64,000 bases of DNA from the NCBI GenBank assembly GCA_964444825.1, contig CAYUIS010000005.1, forward strand, positions 3,003-67,002. Reading direction: 5' to 3'. A program made the translations under genes and the position numbers. The notes under the pieces were generated by a model. It was not told the origin of the DNA. It did no database searches and saw nothing but the letters and a program-made list of their open reading frames with translations. Below, one piece after another: positions 7,972 through 16,665 of this stretch; the stretch's first letter is position 1, and each line of letters opens with the position of its first letter. This DNA comes from CAYUIS01 sp964444825. Lineage in GTDB: Bacteria > Chloroflexota > Anaerolineae > B4-G1.

Positions 7972-8955
7972 TTATGGCTGGCGCCAATCGGGCGCCTGGG
8001 CCCGGTACGACCAGCGCCACCGTAAACCGACGGGATAGCCGATCATTTTGGCCAGGTCGCCGGTGACTCGGATGACGGGCACCCACATCAGCGCCTGGGC
8101 CTTTTGCCCCAAGCTCAACCTCTGCCACAAATCCGCGAGCCGGCGCCACCCAGTCCAGAACATCCCCGGTATGGAGAGGAGGAACAACGCCCACCACCGT
8201 GGGTTCAACGTCATCCCGGCAACGGCGACGAGGGGTGCGGCGACCAGGTAGGTCAAGTAGCGAATGAGATGCCGCTCGCGCCATAGATCTGCTTTACCGT
8301 CACCCCGCGCGTAGCGATAGTATTGGACGAAAAAGGCACGCAGGCTGGAACGGGGCCGGAAATGAACAGTCGCCTGAGGGACAAAGAAAAACGGTCCGTA
8401 TCGATTCCGTATTCGCAAGTCAAAGATCAGATCTTCACAGTAATCGAGCCACTCTGGGTATCCTCCCACCTCCGCCCAGGCGCGCTTGCGAAAGGCGACC
8501 GAGCGACTGGAGGGAAGAAACCGCGTTGGATCGATCTCCCGCAACGCTGGAAGCACCGTCGCGCCCATCGCCGTTTCAAAGGCGGTCTGCGGGTCGGGGA
8601 CAAAAAAGCCAGCAACCGCCTCGGTGCGTGCTTCAGCAAACGGCGCAGTGATCTTTTCCAACCAGTGTTGGCTGAGGCGCACCCCTGCGTCGGTCACCGC
8701 GATGACGTCCCCTGTCGCGGCCTCGATAGCTGCGTTGCGCCCCTGCGAGATGTTGCCCCCCGGTCGCTGGAAAAAACGGAGAGGCAGGTGATGAGCGGCT
8801 TGATAGGTCTCCAGCACCGATAGCGTAGCGTCGGTCGAGCCACCGTCACACATAATCACCTCATCCGGCAGGCGAGTCTGAGCAGCCAGGCTATCCAGCA
8901 GATGGGGCAGGGTGTTGGCCTCGTTCAGCACCGTGGCGACGACGGAAATACGCAT
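7972..8955 (-). CDS. Family 2 glycosyltransferase
   Basis: 327 residues. The N-terminal GT-A fold is clear: ISVVATVLNEANTL, then EVIMCDGGSTDAT (nucleotide-binding DGGSTD), then DVIAVTDAG as the DxD-like metal site. Near the C-terminus (about 235-290) hydrophobic helices suggest membrane association. It would add a sugar to a lipid or cell-surface glycan; donor and acceptor are unknown. It lies 19 bp upstream of the DUF6125-like gene, so a shared transcript is likely. Confidence 0.88.
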   Translation of the reverse strand: MRISVVATVLNEANTLPHLLDSLAAQTRLPDEVIMCDGGSTDATLSVLETYQAAHHLPLRFFQRPGGNISQGRNAAIEAATGDVIAVTDAGVRLSQHWLEKITAPFAEARTEAVAGFFVPDPQTAFETAMGATVLPALREIDPTRFLPSSRSVAFRKRAWAEVGGYPEWLDYCEDLIFDLRIRNRYGPFFFVPQATVHFRPRSSLRAFFVQYYRYARGDGKADLWRERHLIRYLTYLVAAPLVAVAGMTLNPRWWALFLLSIPGMFWTGWRRLADLWQRLSLGQKAQALMWVPVIRVTGDLAKMIGYPVGLRWRWSYRAQAPDWRQP

Positions 8956-9030
8956 GTGGGGCGATTATACACGACGACGCGTGGTCTGCCAAGCCGTGAG
9001 ACAGATATTTATCGGATCGGGTTGTCACTT

Positions 9031-9059
9031 GACGTTTGGGGGGAGGCGTGATAAAGTTG
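9031..9059 (+). promoter_or_regulatory. Promoter of the cold-shock gene
   Basis: TTGACG (9031-9036), 17 bp, TAAAGT (9054-9059). The leader that follows (to 9147) holds a TGCCCC/GGGGCA stem, in keeping with the structured 5' leaders of cold-shock genes. Confidence 0.55.
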
Positions 9060-9147
9060 CCCCGCAGTTTCAAAGGGGCAGATAACAAAGTGCGTACCGC
9101 AAGCCTACGGTGTTCTACTGGAATCACGTGTTTAGGAGTACAAACAG

Positions 9148-9357
9148 ATGAGCGAACGGGAAATGGGAACCGTCAAGTGGTTCAGCAACCAGAAAGGCTA
9201 TGGATTTATCGTCCGCGACCAAGGCGGGGAGGTGTTTGTTCACCACACCGCCATCCAGAGTGAGGGTTTCCGGACGCTCAACGAGGGCCAGCGGGTCGAG
9301 TTCGCCGTCGAACAAGGCCCCAAGGGACTAGAGGCCACAGACGTCTCTCCGGAATAA
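9148..9357 (+). CDS. CspA-family cold-shock protein
   Basis: 69 residues, a single OB-fold cold-shock domain. The RNP1 motif KGYGFI and the RNP2-like VFVHH are intact, and it begins with the usual GTVKWF. These proteins bind single-stranded RNA and DNA and act as RNA chaperones. The gene is monocistronic, with a predicted promoter at 9031-9059, a leader of about 85 nt and a GGAG site before the ATG. The next gene converges from the other strand. Confidence 0.97.
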   Translation: MSEREMGTVKWFSNQKGYGFIVRDQGGEVFVHHTAIQSEGFRTLNEGQRVEFAVEQGPKGLEATDVSPE

Positions 9358-9392
9358 GTAAACGCCGATTTCCAAGTAGGCGCGCGTACGCG

Positions 9393-10361
9393 CTAACCCG
9401 TCTGCTCCGCCAGCTCCTCACGCACCGTTCGAAGCAGTGCTTCGGCCTTCAGTTCCGCTAGCGTGTAGCAGGGGGCCTCAAGATGATCGGCCAACGCCTG
9501 GGCCAGGCCCTGGTCAAAGGCCTCGTGCTCCATGTTGATCACCAGCGAACGAATGTGGTTCTGGGGAAACAACTCGGCGATGCGGTACGCCTCTTCCTGG
9601 GGAGGCAGGTTTGCCATCGAGACGTTGCCCGCCCCATCGGTGAGCAGCACCATCAGGGGCATCAGGTCAGGATGCTGACGCAACTCTCGGGTGATGACCT
9701 CAAAGGCGGTATGTAGCCCTGCCGACAGAGGGGTCTTGCCGCCGACAGGGATGTCCACCAGAGCCCGCCGCGCCAGCTCAACACTGCTGGTGGGCGTTAG
9801 CACGGCCTGAGCGGCGTTCTTCTGAAAGACAACTAGGCCCACCCGGTCACGCTGCTGATAGGCATCCGTCAGCAGCGACATGACAGCCCCCTTCGTCGCC
9901 TCCATCCGCTCCGCCACCGCCATCGACCAGGAGGCGTCCACGACAAAAAGCACCAGGTTGGCAGCACGTCTGACGCGCACCTTGCGCCGATAGTCGACCG
10001 GGCGCAACGCCAGGGCGGGGCCGTCCTCGCTCCGTCGCTCGTTCTGGTATGGCGCAGCCGCACGGAACGTGGCGTCAAAAGCTAGATCGGTGGCGTCACC
10101 AGGGGTTGGACGGGACTGAACGTATCGCCCGCGCTTGCGCTCCGTGCGGGTCTGGCTGCGGCGGCCGCCGCTGGAGCGCGTCAGTCGATCGAGGGGCGTG
10201 TCGAGTCGCCGCGGCATAAACGTCTCACCGACCCCGGCCTCCTCGCCGTAATCCCACCACGTGCCCTCCGACGGCCACTGAGGGACAGTCTGCAGAACCG
10301 GTTCCCGGCTTAGCTCGGCTCGCTCGGGAGCGTCCTCGTCACCGATCTCCCCAAATGCGCT
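9393..10361 (-). CDS. chlD: ChlD/cobaltochelatase C-terminal half (von Willebrand A), -1 frame
   Basis: This is the reading frame entered by a -1 shift at the A9 run (10369-10361). It encodes an acidic linker, then an arginine-rich stretch, then a vWA domain with an intact MIDAS: DASWSM, GGKTPL and LLTDGAG. The first ATG of this frame is at 10217, but the linker upstream is open and continuous with the preceding AAA+ gene. Joined by the shift, the product would be about 687 residues, the normal length of the one-piece AAA+/vWA putative cobaltochelatase family. In metal chelatases the vWA half couples ATPase rings to the large catalytic subunit (CobN or ChlH type). Confidence 0.85.
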   Translation of the reverse strand, partial: SAFGEIGDEDAPERAELSREPVLQTVPQWPSEGTWWDYGEEAGVGETFMPRRLDTPLDRLTRSSGGRRSQTRTERKRGRYVQSRPTPGDATDLAFDATFRAAAPYQNERRSEDGPALALRPVDYRRKVRVRRAANLVLFVVDASWSMAVAERMEATKGAVMSLLTDAYQQRDRVGLVVFQKNAAQAVLTPTSSVELARRALVDIPVGGKTPLSAGLHTAFEVITRELRQHPDLMPLMVLLTDGAGNVSMANLPPQEEAYRIAELFPQNHIRSLVINMEHEAFDQGLAQALADHLEAPCYTLAELKAEALLRTVREELAEQTG

Positions 10362-11455
10362 TTTTTTTTACCTGCGGGATCGGCGGCTGCCTCACCCTCC
10401 TCAGCCACCTCTGCCTCAACCGGGTTTTGGGCGCGGGCCTCGGTCAGCCGATCCGAGAGATCGCCCATGGTGACCTCTGCTTCCTGCAACGGATGCCGCT
10501 TTAACCGGTGAGGAAGCGCCAACTCGGCCGCCAGCAGGATATCGTGGTCGGTCAAACGGGTACGTCCCTCAAAAGCAGCCTGGGCGCGCGCGGCTTTGAG
10601 CACCACCAAATCGGCGCGGTGGCCATCTACCCCCAACTCGCTCATCATCGTGGCGATGGTGGCCAGATCCGACTGGGAAAACCTGACCTGATCGATGAGA
10701 TCACGGGCGCGCGCGATTTCCTGCGAAAGCGCCTGCTCCCTGGGGGACCATTCGGCACAAAAGCCCTCCGGGTCAGCCTCGTACGCCAGATTGTGATCCA
10801 TTATGGCCACCCTGGCGACGGGGTCGCGGATACCCTGGATATCCACACACAGGGCAAAACGGTCGAGGAGCTGGGGCCGAAGATCTCCTTCCTCCGGATT
10901 CATGGTACCCACGAGTATAAAACGAGCGGGATGGCTGAAAGAGATGCTCTCCCGCTCCACCACGTTGACTCCCATGGCTGCCGCATCCAGCAGCAGATCA
11001 ACGACGTGGTCGTCGAGCAGATTGACCTCATCCACGTAAAGGACGCCTCGGTTGGCAGCAGCGAGGACCCCCGGCTCAAAGTGCCGTTCTCCCTTCTGGA
11101 TGGCACGCTCGATATCCAGGGTGCCCACGACGCGATCCTCGGTCGCGCTGACCGGCAGATCGACGAATCGGGTGCGGCGGCGGGCACGGGGCAGGTCGCC
11201 ATCGCTGCCATTCCGCTCGTGGCACTCGGTGCACCACGCCGCGGGCTGGTCGGGATCGCAACTGAAGGAACAATCGGCAACCACCTCAATCTCGGGCAGC
11301 AGCGCAGCCAGCGCCCGGGCGGCGGTCGACTTGGCCGTGCCGCGCTCGCCCCGAATGAGCACGCCACCGATCTGGGGATGGATGGCGTTAAGTATCAGAG
11401 CGCGTTTCATACGCTCCTGTCCTACAATTGCCGTAAACGGAAAGATCGTTGACAT
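10310..11455 (-). CDS. chlD: ChlI/ChlD-type AAA+ ATPase, 0-frame product of a chlD gene
   Basis: 381 residues from ATG 11455 (CGAGG upstream). It is the AAA+ motor of Mg/Co chelatases: Walker A GERGTAKST, a four-cysteine insert (CSFSCDPD ... WCTEC) typical of the putative cobaltochelatase subfamily, and Walker B VLYVDEVNLLDD. The 0 frame ends at TAA 10310 after a short unrelated tail, 17 codons beyond an AAA AAA AAA run. A -1 slip there gives the full AAA+/vWA protein. The short form would resemble a stand-alone small subunit (ChlI). ATP hydrolysis by these rings drives metal insertion into a tetrapyrrole, here probably cobalt for B12. Confidence 0.9.
   Translation of the reverse strand: MSTIFPFTAIVGQERMKRALILNAIHPQIGGVLIRGERGTAKSTAARALAALLPEIEVVADCSFSCDPDQPAAWCTECHERNGSDGDLPRARRRTRFVDLPVSATEDRVVGTLDIERAIQKGERHFEPGVLAAANRGVLYVDEVNLLDDHVVDLLLDAAAMGVNVVERESISFSHPARFILVGTMNPEEGDLRPQLLDRFALCVDIQGIRDPVARVAIMDHNLAYEADPEGFCAEWSPREQALSQEIARARDLIDQVRFSQSDLATIATMMSELGVDGHRADLVVLKAARAQAAFEGRTRLTDHDILLAAELALPHRLKRHPLQEAEVTMGDLSDRLTEARAQNPVEAEVAEEGEAAADPAGKKKAHLGRSVTRTLPSEPS
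10361..10369 (-). promoter_or_regulatory. Candidate programmed -1 frameshift site (A9)
   Basis: On the minus strand the 0 frame reads GGT AAA AAA AAA GCG. Slipping back one base gives AAA AAA AAA AGC GCA and enters the open vWA frame. Downstream, GGGAG and CTCCC could pair into a stem. An SD-like GGAGGG lies about 25 bases upstream, further than the usual 10-14. Programmed frameshifting in chlD genes has been reported, as a way to make small and medium chelatase subunits from one gene. Confidence 0.7.
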
Positions 11456-11583
11456 AGTGTTGACCTCGGGCCACATTATACCGCAATCGCACAGGATAAC
11501 AATACCTCGTACGGTTAGGACTGTACTACTCCTTTACACACACCACAATCATCTTCTCCGAAAGCCATATCCGAAATCCCAAC

Positions 11584-11624
11584 GTCAATTTTAAATTGAC
11601 AACCTGGAACATCTGTGTCATAAT
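11584..11624 (+). promoter_or_regulatory. Upstream promoter with palindrome over the -35
   Basis: TTGACA (11596-11601), 17 bp, CATAAT (11619-11624). A perfect palindrome GTCAATTTTAAATTGAC at 11584-11600 overlaps the -35 box and is a candidate operator. It is about 180 bp upstream of the ATP-cone kinase gene. The gap between chlD and that gene (11456-11809) contains only regulatory signals. Confidence 0.6.
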
Positions 11625-11648
11625 CCTACTGGAGAGCACTCCTCCGGA

Positions 11649-11689
11649 GAGCAGGCGTCTTGACGCTCTGCTCCTGACTGTGATAAAAT
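11649..11689 (+). promoter_or_regulatory. Second promoter with dyad over the -35
   Basis: TTGACG (11660-11665), 18 bp, TAAAAT (11684-11689). An imperfect dyad, GAGCAG-GCGTC / GACGC-T-CTGCTC, spans about 11649-11673 and again covers the -35 box. Confidence 0.45.
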
Positions 11690-11707
11690 ACGAATAGCCC
11701 TGCGGTG

Positions 11708-11764
11708 TTCCCTCAAAAGCGAGGGAAGCAACCGGGAATCTGATGGCGTGCCAGCGACGCCATC
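11708..11764 (+). other. Structured 5' leader with two hairpins
   Basis: TTCCCTC/GAGGGAA (11708-11714 with 11721-11727) and GATGGCGT/ACGCCATC (11742-11749 with 11757-11764) form two perfect stems between the promoters and the ribosome site. It matches no riboswitch class I know. It may be a regulatory leader or a stabilising element. Confidence 0.5.
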
Positions 11765-11809
11765 GTTGATCCACGACGCCGGAGCGACGCGAACATAGGG
11801 GGAATCAAG

Positions 11810-13150
11810 ATGACAACCATCAAGCACGTGGTCAAGCGAACCGGAGCAATCGTGCCCTTCAACCAAGAGCGCATCACCAACGCCATCTACCGGGCGGAGG
11901 TAGCCGTCGGAGGTCGTGATCGGGCTATCGCGGAGGAGATGTCCGATCAGACCGTAGCCATATTGGAGGAGAGCACTGCGCCAGGCCACATCCCGGCTAT
12001 CGAAGAGATCCAGGACGTGGTCGAGAGGGTGCTGATCAGGAACGATTACGTCGAGATGGCCAAGGCGTATATTCTCTACCGTGACGAGCGGGCCAGGCAT
12101 CGCAAAGAGCGGGCCAGGCGTTTGACCCGTTCCTACGATAATATCCCTTGGCGCAAGATCTGGGAGGTTCTAGATTGGGCCGTGGATCACAATCTCCACA
12201 CCTACGAACGGTTGAACGCCCGCGTCGGACGCGGGGGGTTCCCGGAGATCGTGCGCGAGACCGACCGCGCCTACAACGAAGATATCACGACTGCATCAGA
12301 GATTATTCGGGAGCGGCGGGATAGCGTCAAGATCGTCATCATCGCCGGGCCCTCATCTTCGGGCAAGACGACCACAACTACCAAGCTCGCCCACCTGCTG
12401 AAAAAGATGGACCTCAGCCTGGTGCCACTCACCGTGGACAATTACTTTTTCGACCTGGAGCTCCACCCACAGGACGAGTTCGGCGACTATGACTTTGAGA
12501 CACCACAAGCCCTCGATCTGGGGCTCATCAACGAGCACCTGGCGCGTTTGGTCACCGGGGAGCAGGTGCTGACTCCCTTCTACGATTTCAAGGCCGGCAA
12601 ACGTCACGACGCTCAGACCCCGATGCAAATTGGCAAAAATGACGTCATTCTGATCGATAGCCTGCACGGCCTGTTCCCAGACATGACCCAGTCGATCGAC
12701 GACGAACTCAAGTTCAAGCTGTACATCGAGCCCTTGCTGCAGATGAAAGGCCCGGATGGGAAGTATGTGCGCTGGACCGACCTGAGGTTGATGCGTCGTA
12801 TGGAGCGGGATGCCGTCCACCGGGCCTACGACCGGCGCCAGACGCTGGAGCATTGGCACTATGTCCGCGCCAGCGAAATGCGCAACATCATCCCCTACAT
12901 CAACTCGACAGACTATGTCGTGAACAGCGGTCTACCGTACGAACTCCCCATTATGCGGGCCAGGTTGTTCCATCTATTCGAGGAATGGGTGAAGGCGTAT
13001 GAGGGCGATCCGCTCCGAGAGGATGCCCTTATGCGCGCCGAGCGGGTGCACGATCTCCTGAGAGCCATCACCCCGGTTGATGATGACTCTGCCATACCGC
13101 CTGGCTCGCTCCTGCGGGAATTCATCGGCGGCAGTTGCTACGAGTACTAG
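11810..13150 (+). CDS. ATP-cone / uridine-kinase-like P-loop protein
   Basis: 446 residues. Residues about 3-92 form an ATP-cone (VVKRTGAIVPFNQERITNAIYRA), the nucleotide-sensing domain of ribonucleotide reductases and NrdR. A linker of about 90 residues follows, then a phosphoribulokinase/uridine-kinase fold with Walker A GPSSSGKTTTTT (about 182) and DVILIDSLHGL. The kinase half probably phosphorylates a nucleoside or similar alcohol, with the ATP-cone as an allosteric sensor of nucleotide pools; this pairing is inference. GGGGA precedes the ATG. Expression is under two predicted promoters with overlapping dyads. Confidence 0.8.
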   Translation: MTTIKHVVKRTGAIVPFNQERITNAIYRAEVAVGGRDRAIAEEMSDQTVAILEESTAPGHIPAIEEIQDVVERVLIRNDYVEMAKAYILYRDERARHRKERARRLTRSYDNIPWRKIWEVLDWAVDHNLHTYERLNARVGRGGFPEIVRETDRAYNEDITTASEIIRERRDSVKIVIIAGPSSSGKTTTTTKLAHLLKKMDLSLVPLTVDNYFFDLELHPQDEFGDYDFETPQALDLGLINEHLARLVTGEQVLTPFYDFKAGKRHDAQTPMQIGKNDVILIDSLHGLFPDMTQSIDDELKFKLYIEPLLQMKGPDGKYVRWTDLRLMRRMERDAVHRAYDRRQTLEHWHYVRASEMRNIIPYINSTDYVVNSGLPYELPIMRARLFHLFEEWVKAYEGDPLREDALMRAERVHDLLRAITPVDDDSAIPPGSLLREFIGGSCYEY

Positions 13151-13195
13151 TTTTATCATTCTGCTCGAAAAGCAGCCATGAGGAATTGGCCTGAC

Positions 13196-14425
13196 ATGGC
13201 CGACTATTACACATTCCGCAAGTTCACGGTCGAGATTCACGGTGCCGAGCACATCATCGTCGGCAAACCGGGCGTCTGGGCGTGGAACCGCCTTGATCCG
13301 GGCACAGCGGCGCTGCTCGAGGTGGTCGATGTGGATCCCCAGGATGCAGTGCTGGACTTGGGCTGTGGGACGGGCGTTATCGGCGCGGTGGCAGCCCGTC
13401 TGGCCTCCCAAGGTCAGGTCACGCTGGTGGACTGCAACGTGGCGGCAACGGCCTGTGCTGAGCGCACGCTGGTCGCCAACAACCTCACCAATGCGGACGT
13501 ACGACTGGCAGATGGCGTGGATGGCCAGGCGCCAGCTTCGTTTGATCTAGTGCTAAGCCATCTTGCGCGCGGACGCGCTGTGCAAGAGGCCCTCATCCAA
13601 GGCGCGGCCCGTGTGTTGCGGCCCGGTGGCCGCTTTTACTGTGTCGCTCACAAGCGCGCCGGGGTCAAGGGCGCAATCGCGTATACGCGCGAGCTGTTTG
13701 GGCAATGCGGCGTGGTGCGGCAGAAGAAGGGCTATCACGTGGCGATGGCGGTCAGGCCTGCGGATCTGTACCTGCCCGCGCTCACGGATAGTTATGTCAC
13801 GCGCACCGTCGCCGTGGACGGCGCCGAGGCAATACTGGTAAGCAAATCGGGCGTCTTCGCCTGGGATCGGCTGGACGAGGGCACGGCAGCCCTCGTGGAA
13901 ACGATAGAGATCCGTCCCTCCGATCATGTGCTCGACCTGGGATGTGGGACTGGGCTGGCCGGGCTGGCGGCTGCTCGGCGGGCGAACAAGGGCCAGGTTG
14001 TGCTGACAGATGCCGACGTGCGCGCCTGCGAATCGGCCCGCCGGACGTTGGAGGCGAACGGGGTCACCAACAGTATCGTGCTGCTCGGAGACTGTGGTTC
14101 CGCTGTCCTTGATCGCCGATTCGACGTCGTCATCACCAATCCGCCTTTCCATCAGGATACTGGCGTGGAGTATGCAGTGGCGCGTCAGTTTGTGCGCGAC
14201 GCCGCGCAGGTTCTCTCCCCCGGGGGGAGGCTCTTTCTCGTTGCTAACCGCTTCTTGGCATATACCGATACGATCCGTGAGGTCTTTGGAGATGCCACCA
14301 CTGCCTATTCTGACAACAGCTATCACGTCCTGAGCGCAGTGGCGCAGAAACCCAGTTCCGAGTACAATTGGGATGCAAAACAAGGAGAAGGCAATGTGGG
14401 CATGGCAGGGAGACAAACGGGTTGA
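13196..14425 (+). CDS. RsmC/RlmG-like tandem-domain methyltransferase
   Basis: 409 residues from ATG 13196; an in-frame ATG at 13178 is also possible. There are two homologous Rossmann methyltransferase domains. Both keep a SAM loop (VLDLGCGTGVIGAV and VLDLGCGTGLAGLA), but only the second has the catalytic NPPFH motif (ITNPPFHQDTG); in the first the equivalent region reads LVLSHLARG. This matches 16S rRNA guanine-N2 methyltransferases such as RsmC, where the N-terminal copy is inactive and assists substrate binding. The gene overlaps the next by about 30 bases. Confidence 0.8.
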   Translation: MADYYTFRKFTVEIHGAEHIIVGKPGVWAWNRLDPGTAALLEVVDVDPQDAVLDLGCGTGVIGAVAARLASQGQVTLVDCNVAATACAERTLVANNLTNADVRLADGVDGQAPASFDLVLSHLARGRAVQEALIQGAARVLRPGGRFYCVAHKRAGVKGAIAYTRELFGQCGVVRQKKGYHVAMAVRPADLYLPALTDSYVTRTVAVDGAEAILVSKSGVFAWDRLDEGTAALVETIEIRPSDHVLDLGCGTGLAGLAAARRANKGQVVLTDADVRACESARRTLEANGVTNSIVLLGDCGSAVLDRRFDVVITNPPFHQDTGVEYAVARQFVRDAAQVLSPGGRLFLVANRFLAYTDTIREVFGDATTAYSDNSYHVLSAVAQKPSSEYNWDAKQGEGNVGMAGRQTG

Positions 14426-15551
14426 CGCCTGCGACGTGGTCGTCGTCGGGGCGGGTCTAGTGGGGGCAGCGGTGGCTGCAGGCCTGAGCCGCGCGGGGTT
14501 CGATACCGCGGTATTGGAGGCTTGTAGCGTGGCGAGCGGCGCGACGGGACGGTGCGCCGGCATGGTGCTGACGGGTCTGGCCGGTCACTATAGCTGGGCC
14601 GTCGCTGGATATGGCAGGGAAACGGCACGCGAGGTCTGGGCGTTGACCGTCGAAGGCCGGGAACGGCTGATCGAGACTGCCGAACAGTTAGCGCTGCCGG
14701 TGGAGCGGACTGGCAGCCTGGCCCTGGCCGTGGATGCTGCCGAGGTGCAAGCGCTGGCGGAATCGGCGGCCTTGCTGGAGGAGGACGGCTTTGACGTCCA
14801 GTTCCATCCCCAGGACCCCATAGGGCGTGGTTTCCGCGGTGCTCTGCGCTACCCCGACGATGCGACTGTGGATGCTGCTGGACTGACCCAGGCTCTGCTG
14901 TCCACCAATGACATCACTGTCCACGAGGGCACCGAGGTCTACAGCGTCGAGAGAGAGGGGGATGGCGTCCGTGTCTGGGCGCACCGCCGCACCGTGCTCT
15001 GCGGCGCTGTCGTCTTGGCGATCAACGGATACGCACCCTTGTTCGACTTTTATTTCACCGACAAGATCGCCCCCGTCCGCAGCCTCATCCTTGCGACCTC
15101 GCCCCTGGATCAAGTAATCCTCGAACAGCCGTGCTGGGCCGACGACGGCTACGCCTACTGTCGCCAATTGCCCGATCGGCGGCTGTTTCTGGGCAGTTCG
15201 CAACGCCCACGCACTGCCAACCTGAAAGCGCAGGGGAGGATAGGCCAGGAAACTGAGCCGGACGACGAGCCGGACGATGCGGTACACGATGGACTACTCC
15301 GTTTCGCTCAACGTCATTTCCCAGATGTCACTGCCGAGATGCACAGCGCCGACCGCTGGTCTGGCGTGATGGGATTCACTCCCGATGGCCTGCCGCTGGT
15401 AGGCCGACTGCCCAAACTGCCCCAGGTGTATTTTGCGGTGGGATTCGGAGGTCGTGGGCTGGCGTGGTCCTTTGTCATCGCCGACCGGTTGGTGCATTCG
15501 ATGCTGGATAGCACCAGCCCAGGGATGGTCCTGTTTGGCAGTGGTGTGTAA
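14394..15551 (+). CDS. FAD-dependent oxidoreductase, DAO (glycine/D-amino-acid oxidase) family
   Basis: 385 residues from ATG 14394, chosen because AGGAG lies seven bases upstream; 14373 is an alternative. The FAD-binding GAGLVGAAVAAGLSRAG is N-terminal, followed by the DAO-specific SGATGRCAGMV, and the C-terminal GFGGRGLAWSFVIADRLV closes the FAD site. DAO-fold enzymes oxidise amines such as sarcosine, glycine or D-amino acids; this substrate is not apparent. It overlaps the RsmC-like gene, implying co-translation. Confidence 0.85.
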   Translation: MWAWQGDKRVDACDVVVVGAGLVGAAVAAGLSRAGFDTAVLEACSVASGATGRCAGMVLTGLAGHYSWAVAGYGRETAREVWALTVEGRERLIETAEQLALPVERTGSLALAVDAAEVQALAESAALLEEDGFDVQFHPQDPIGRGFRGALRYPDDATVDAAGLTQALLSTNDITVHEGTEVYSVEREGDGVRVWAHRRTVLCGAVVLAINGYAPLFDFYFTDKIAPVRSLILATSPLDQVILEQPCWADDGYAYCRQLPDRRLFLGSSQRPRTANLKAQGRIGQETEPDDEPDDAVHDGLLRFAQRHFPDVTAEMHSADRWSGVMGFTPDGLPLVGRLPKLPQVYFAVGFGGRGLAWSFVIADRLVHSMLDSTSPGMVLFGSGV

Positions 15552-15636
15552 AACGGGGAGGATAGGTGCGTCGTGTACTCTGCTAGATACACGCGGCTAA
15601 CGGTCTCCGATGGGCGGGGAATACACTTTGGGGGGA

Positions 15637-16665
15637 ATGGACGTGCGTAAGGAAGCATACCTCGTCAAACAGCTCTCAGACAGTGGGGTCCAATGCCAGG
15701 TCTGCGAGCACTTTTGCGCCATCAAGCCGGACGGATTTGGAAAATGCGGCGTGCGCCGGAATATCGACGGCACCCTCTACCTGGTCGTATACGGCGAGGC
15801 TGTCGCGGTCCACGTGGATCCCATCGAGAAGAAACCCCTGTTTCACTTTATACCTCGGGGCAACATCCTATCTATCGGCACGTACGGCTGCAATTTCCGC
15901 TGCCCCTTCTGCCAGAATTGGCAAATGTCGCAGGCCCGAGACTTGAACGACGAACAGGACGATATCGGACGGCGGGCGATGCCCGAGACACTGGTCAATA
16001 CATGTGTCAGAGAGCACATCCCGATGATTGCGTACACCTACAATGAGCCGACCGTCTTTTTCGAGTACACTTACGACACCGCAAAACTGGCTCATCAACA
16101 CGGGATCAAGAACGTCTACGTGTCCAACGGCTACATGTCACAGCTTGTGCTCGATAAAATCGAGCCTTACCTGGATGGCATCAACATAGATCTCAAGGCC
16201 TTCACCGAACAATTCTACCACGAGCAGTGCCAGGCGCGGCTGGAGCCGGTCAAGCGCAACATCGCTCACATTGCGCGTGAGACCGACATCTGGATCGAGG
16301 TCACCACGCTGTTGATCCCCGGACTCAACGACTCCGAGGACGAACTGCGGGCTATGGCTGAATGGCTGGCGCAAGTGGATCCGGATCTGGTCTGGCATGT
16401 TAGCGCCTTTCATCCAGATTACGAGATGCTGGACCGACCACGCACATCGCAGAAGGCGCTGGCCAGGGCTTACGAGATCGGCGTACAGGCTGGACTGAGA
16501 TACGTCTACGTAGGCAACGTGATGGACGCGGACCGCGAGAGCACCTATTGCCCAGAGTGCGGCCAGAAGCTGATCGAACGTCATTGGTACAATGTGAGGG
16601 AGCTGTGGCGCGAACGTGGGACGTGTTTCCAGTGCGGTCACTCCATCGCCGGTGTGTGGTCTTGA
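15637..16665 (+). CDS. amrS: AmmeMemoRadiSam system radical SAM enzyme
   Basis: 342 residues from ATG 15637 with a GGGGGGA site upstream. The radical SAM cluster motif is CNFRCPFC (CxxxCxxC) in IGTYGCNFRCPFCQNW. An N-terminal cysteine set (CQVCEHFC ... GKCGVR) and a C-terminal zinc-ribbon-like CPECG ... CFQCG flank the barrel. It resembles pyruvate-formate-lyase activating enzymes and is the first of three genes (radical SAM, Memo, AMMECR1) that recur together in bacteria and archaea. The reaction carried out by the set is not something I can state with confidence. Confidence 0.92.
   Translation: MDVRKEAYLVKQLSDSGVQCQVCEHFCAIKPDGFGKCGVRRNIDGTLYLVVYGEAVAVHVDPIEKKPLFHFIPRGNILSIGTYGCNFRCPFCQNWQMSQARDLNDEQDDIGRRAMPETLVNTCVREHIPMIAYTYNEPTVFFEYTYDTAKLAHQHGIKNVYVSNGYMSQLVLDKIEPYLDGINIDLKAFTEQFYHEQCQARLEPVKRNIAHIARETDIWIEVTTLLIPGLNDSEDELRAMAEWLAQVDPDLVWHVSAFHPDYEMLDRPRTSQKALARAYEIGVQAGLRYVYVGNVMDADRESTYCPECGQKLIERHWYNVRELWRERGTCFQCGHSIAGVWS

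Noticed and set aside
10310..10369. Simple sequencing error splitting chlD
   Set aside because: Not excluded, but a pure A9 slippery run in the right -1 frame at the domain linker fits known chlD recoding better than a random error.
11690..11809. Known riboswitch upstream of the ATP-cone kinase
   Set aside because: The two hairpins lack the conserved blocks of cobalamin, SAM, TPP, purine, c-di-GMP, ZTP or guanidine riboswitches.
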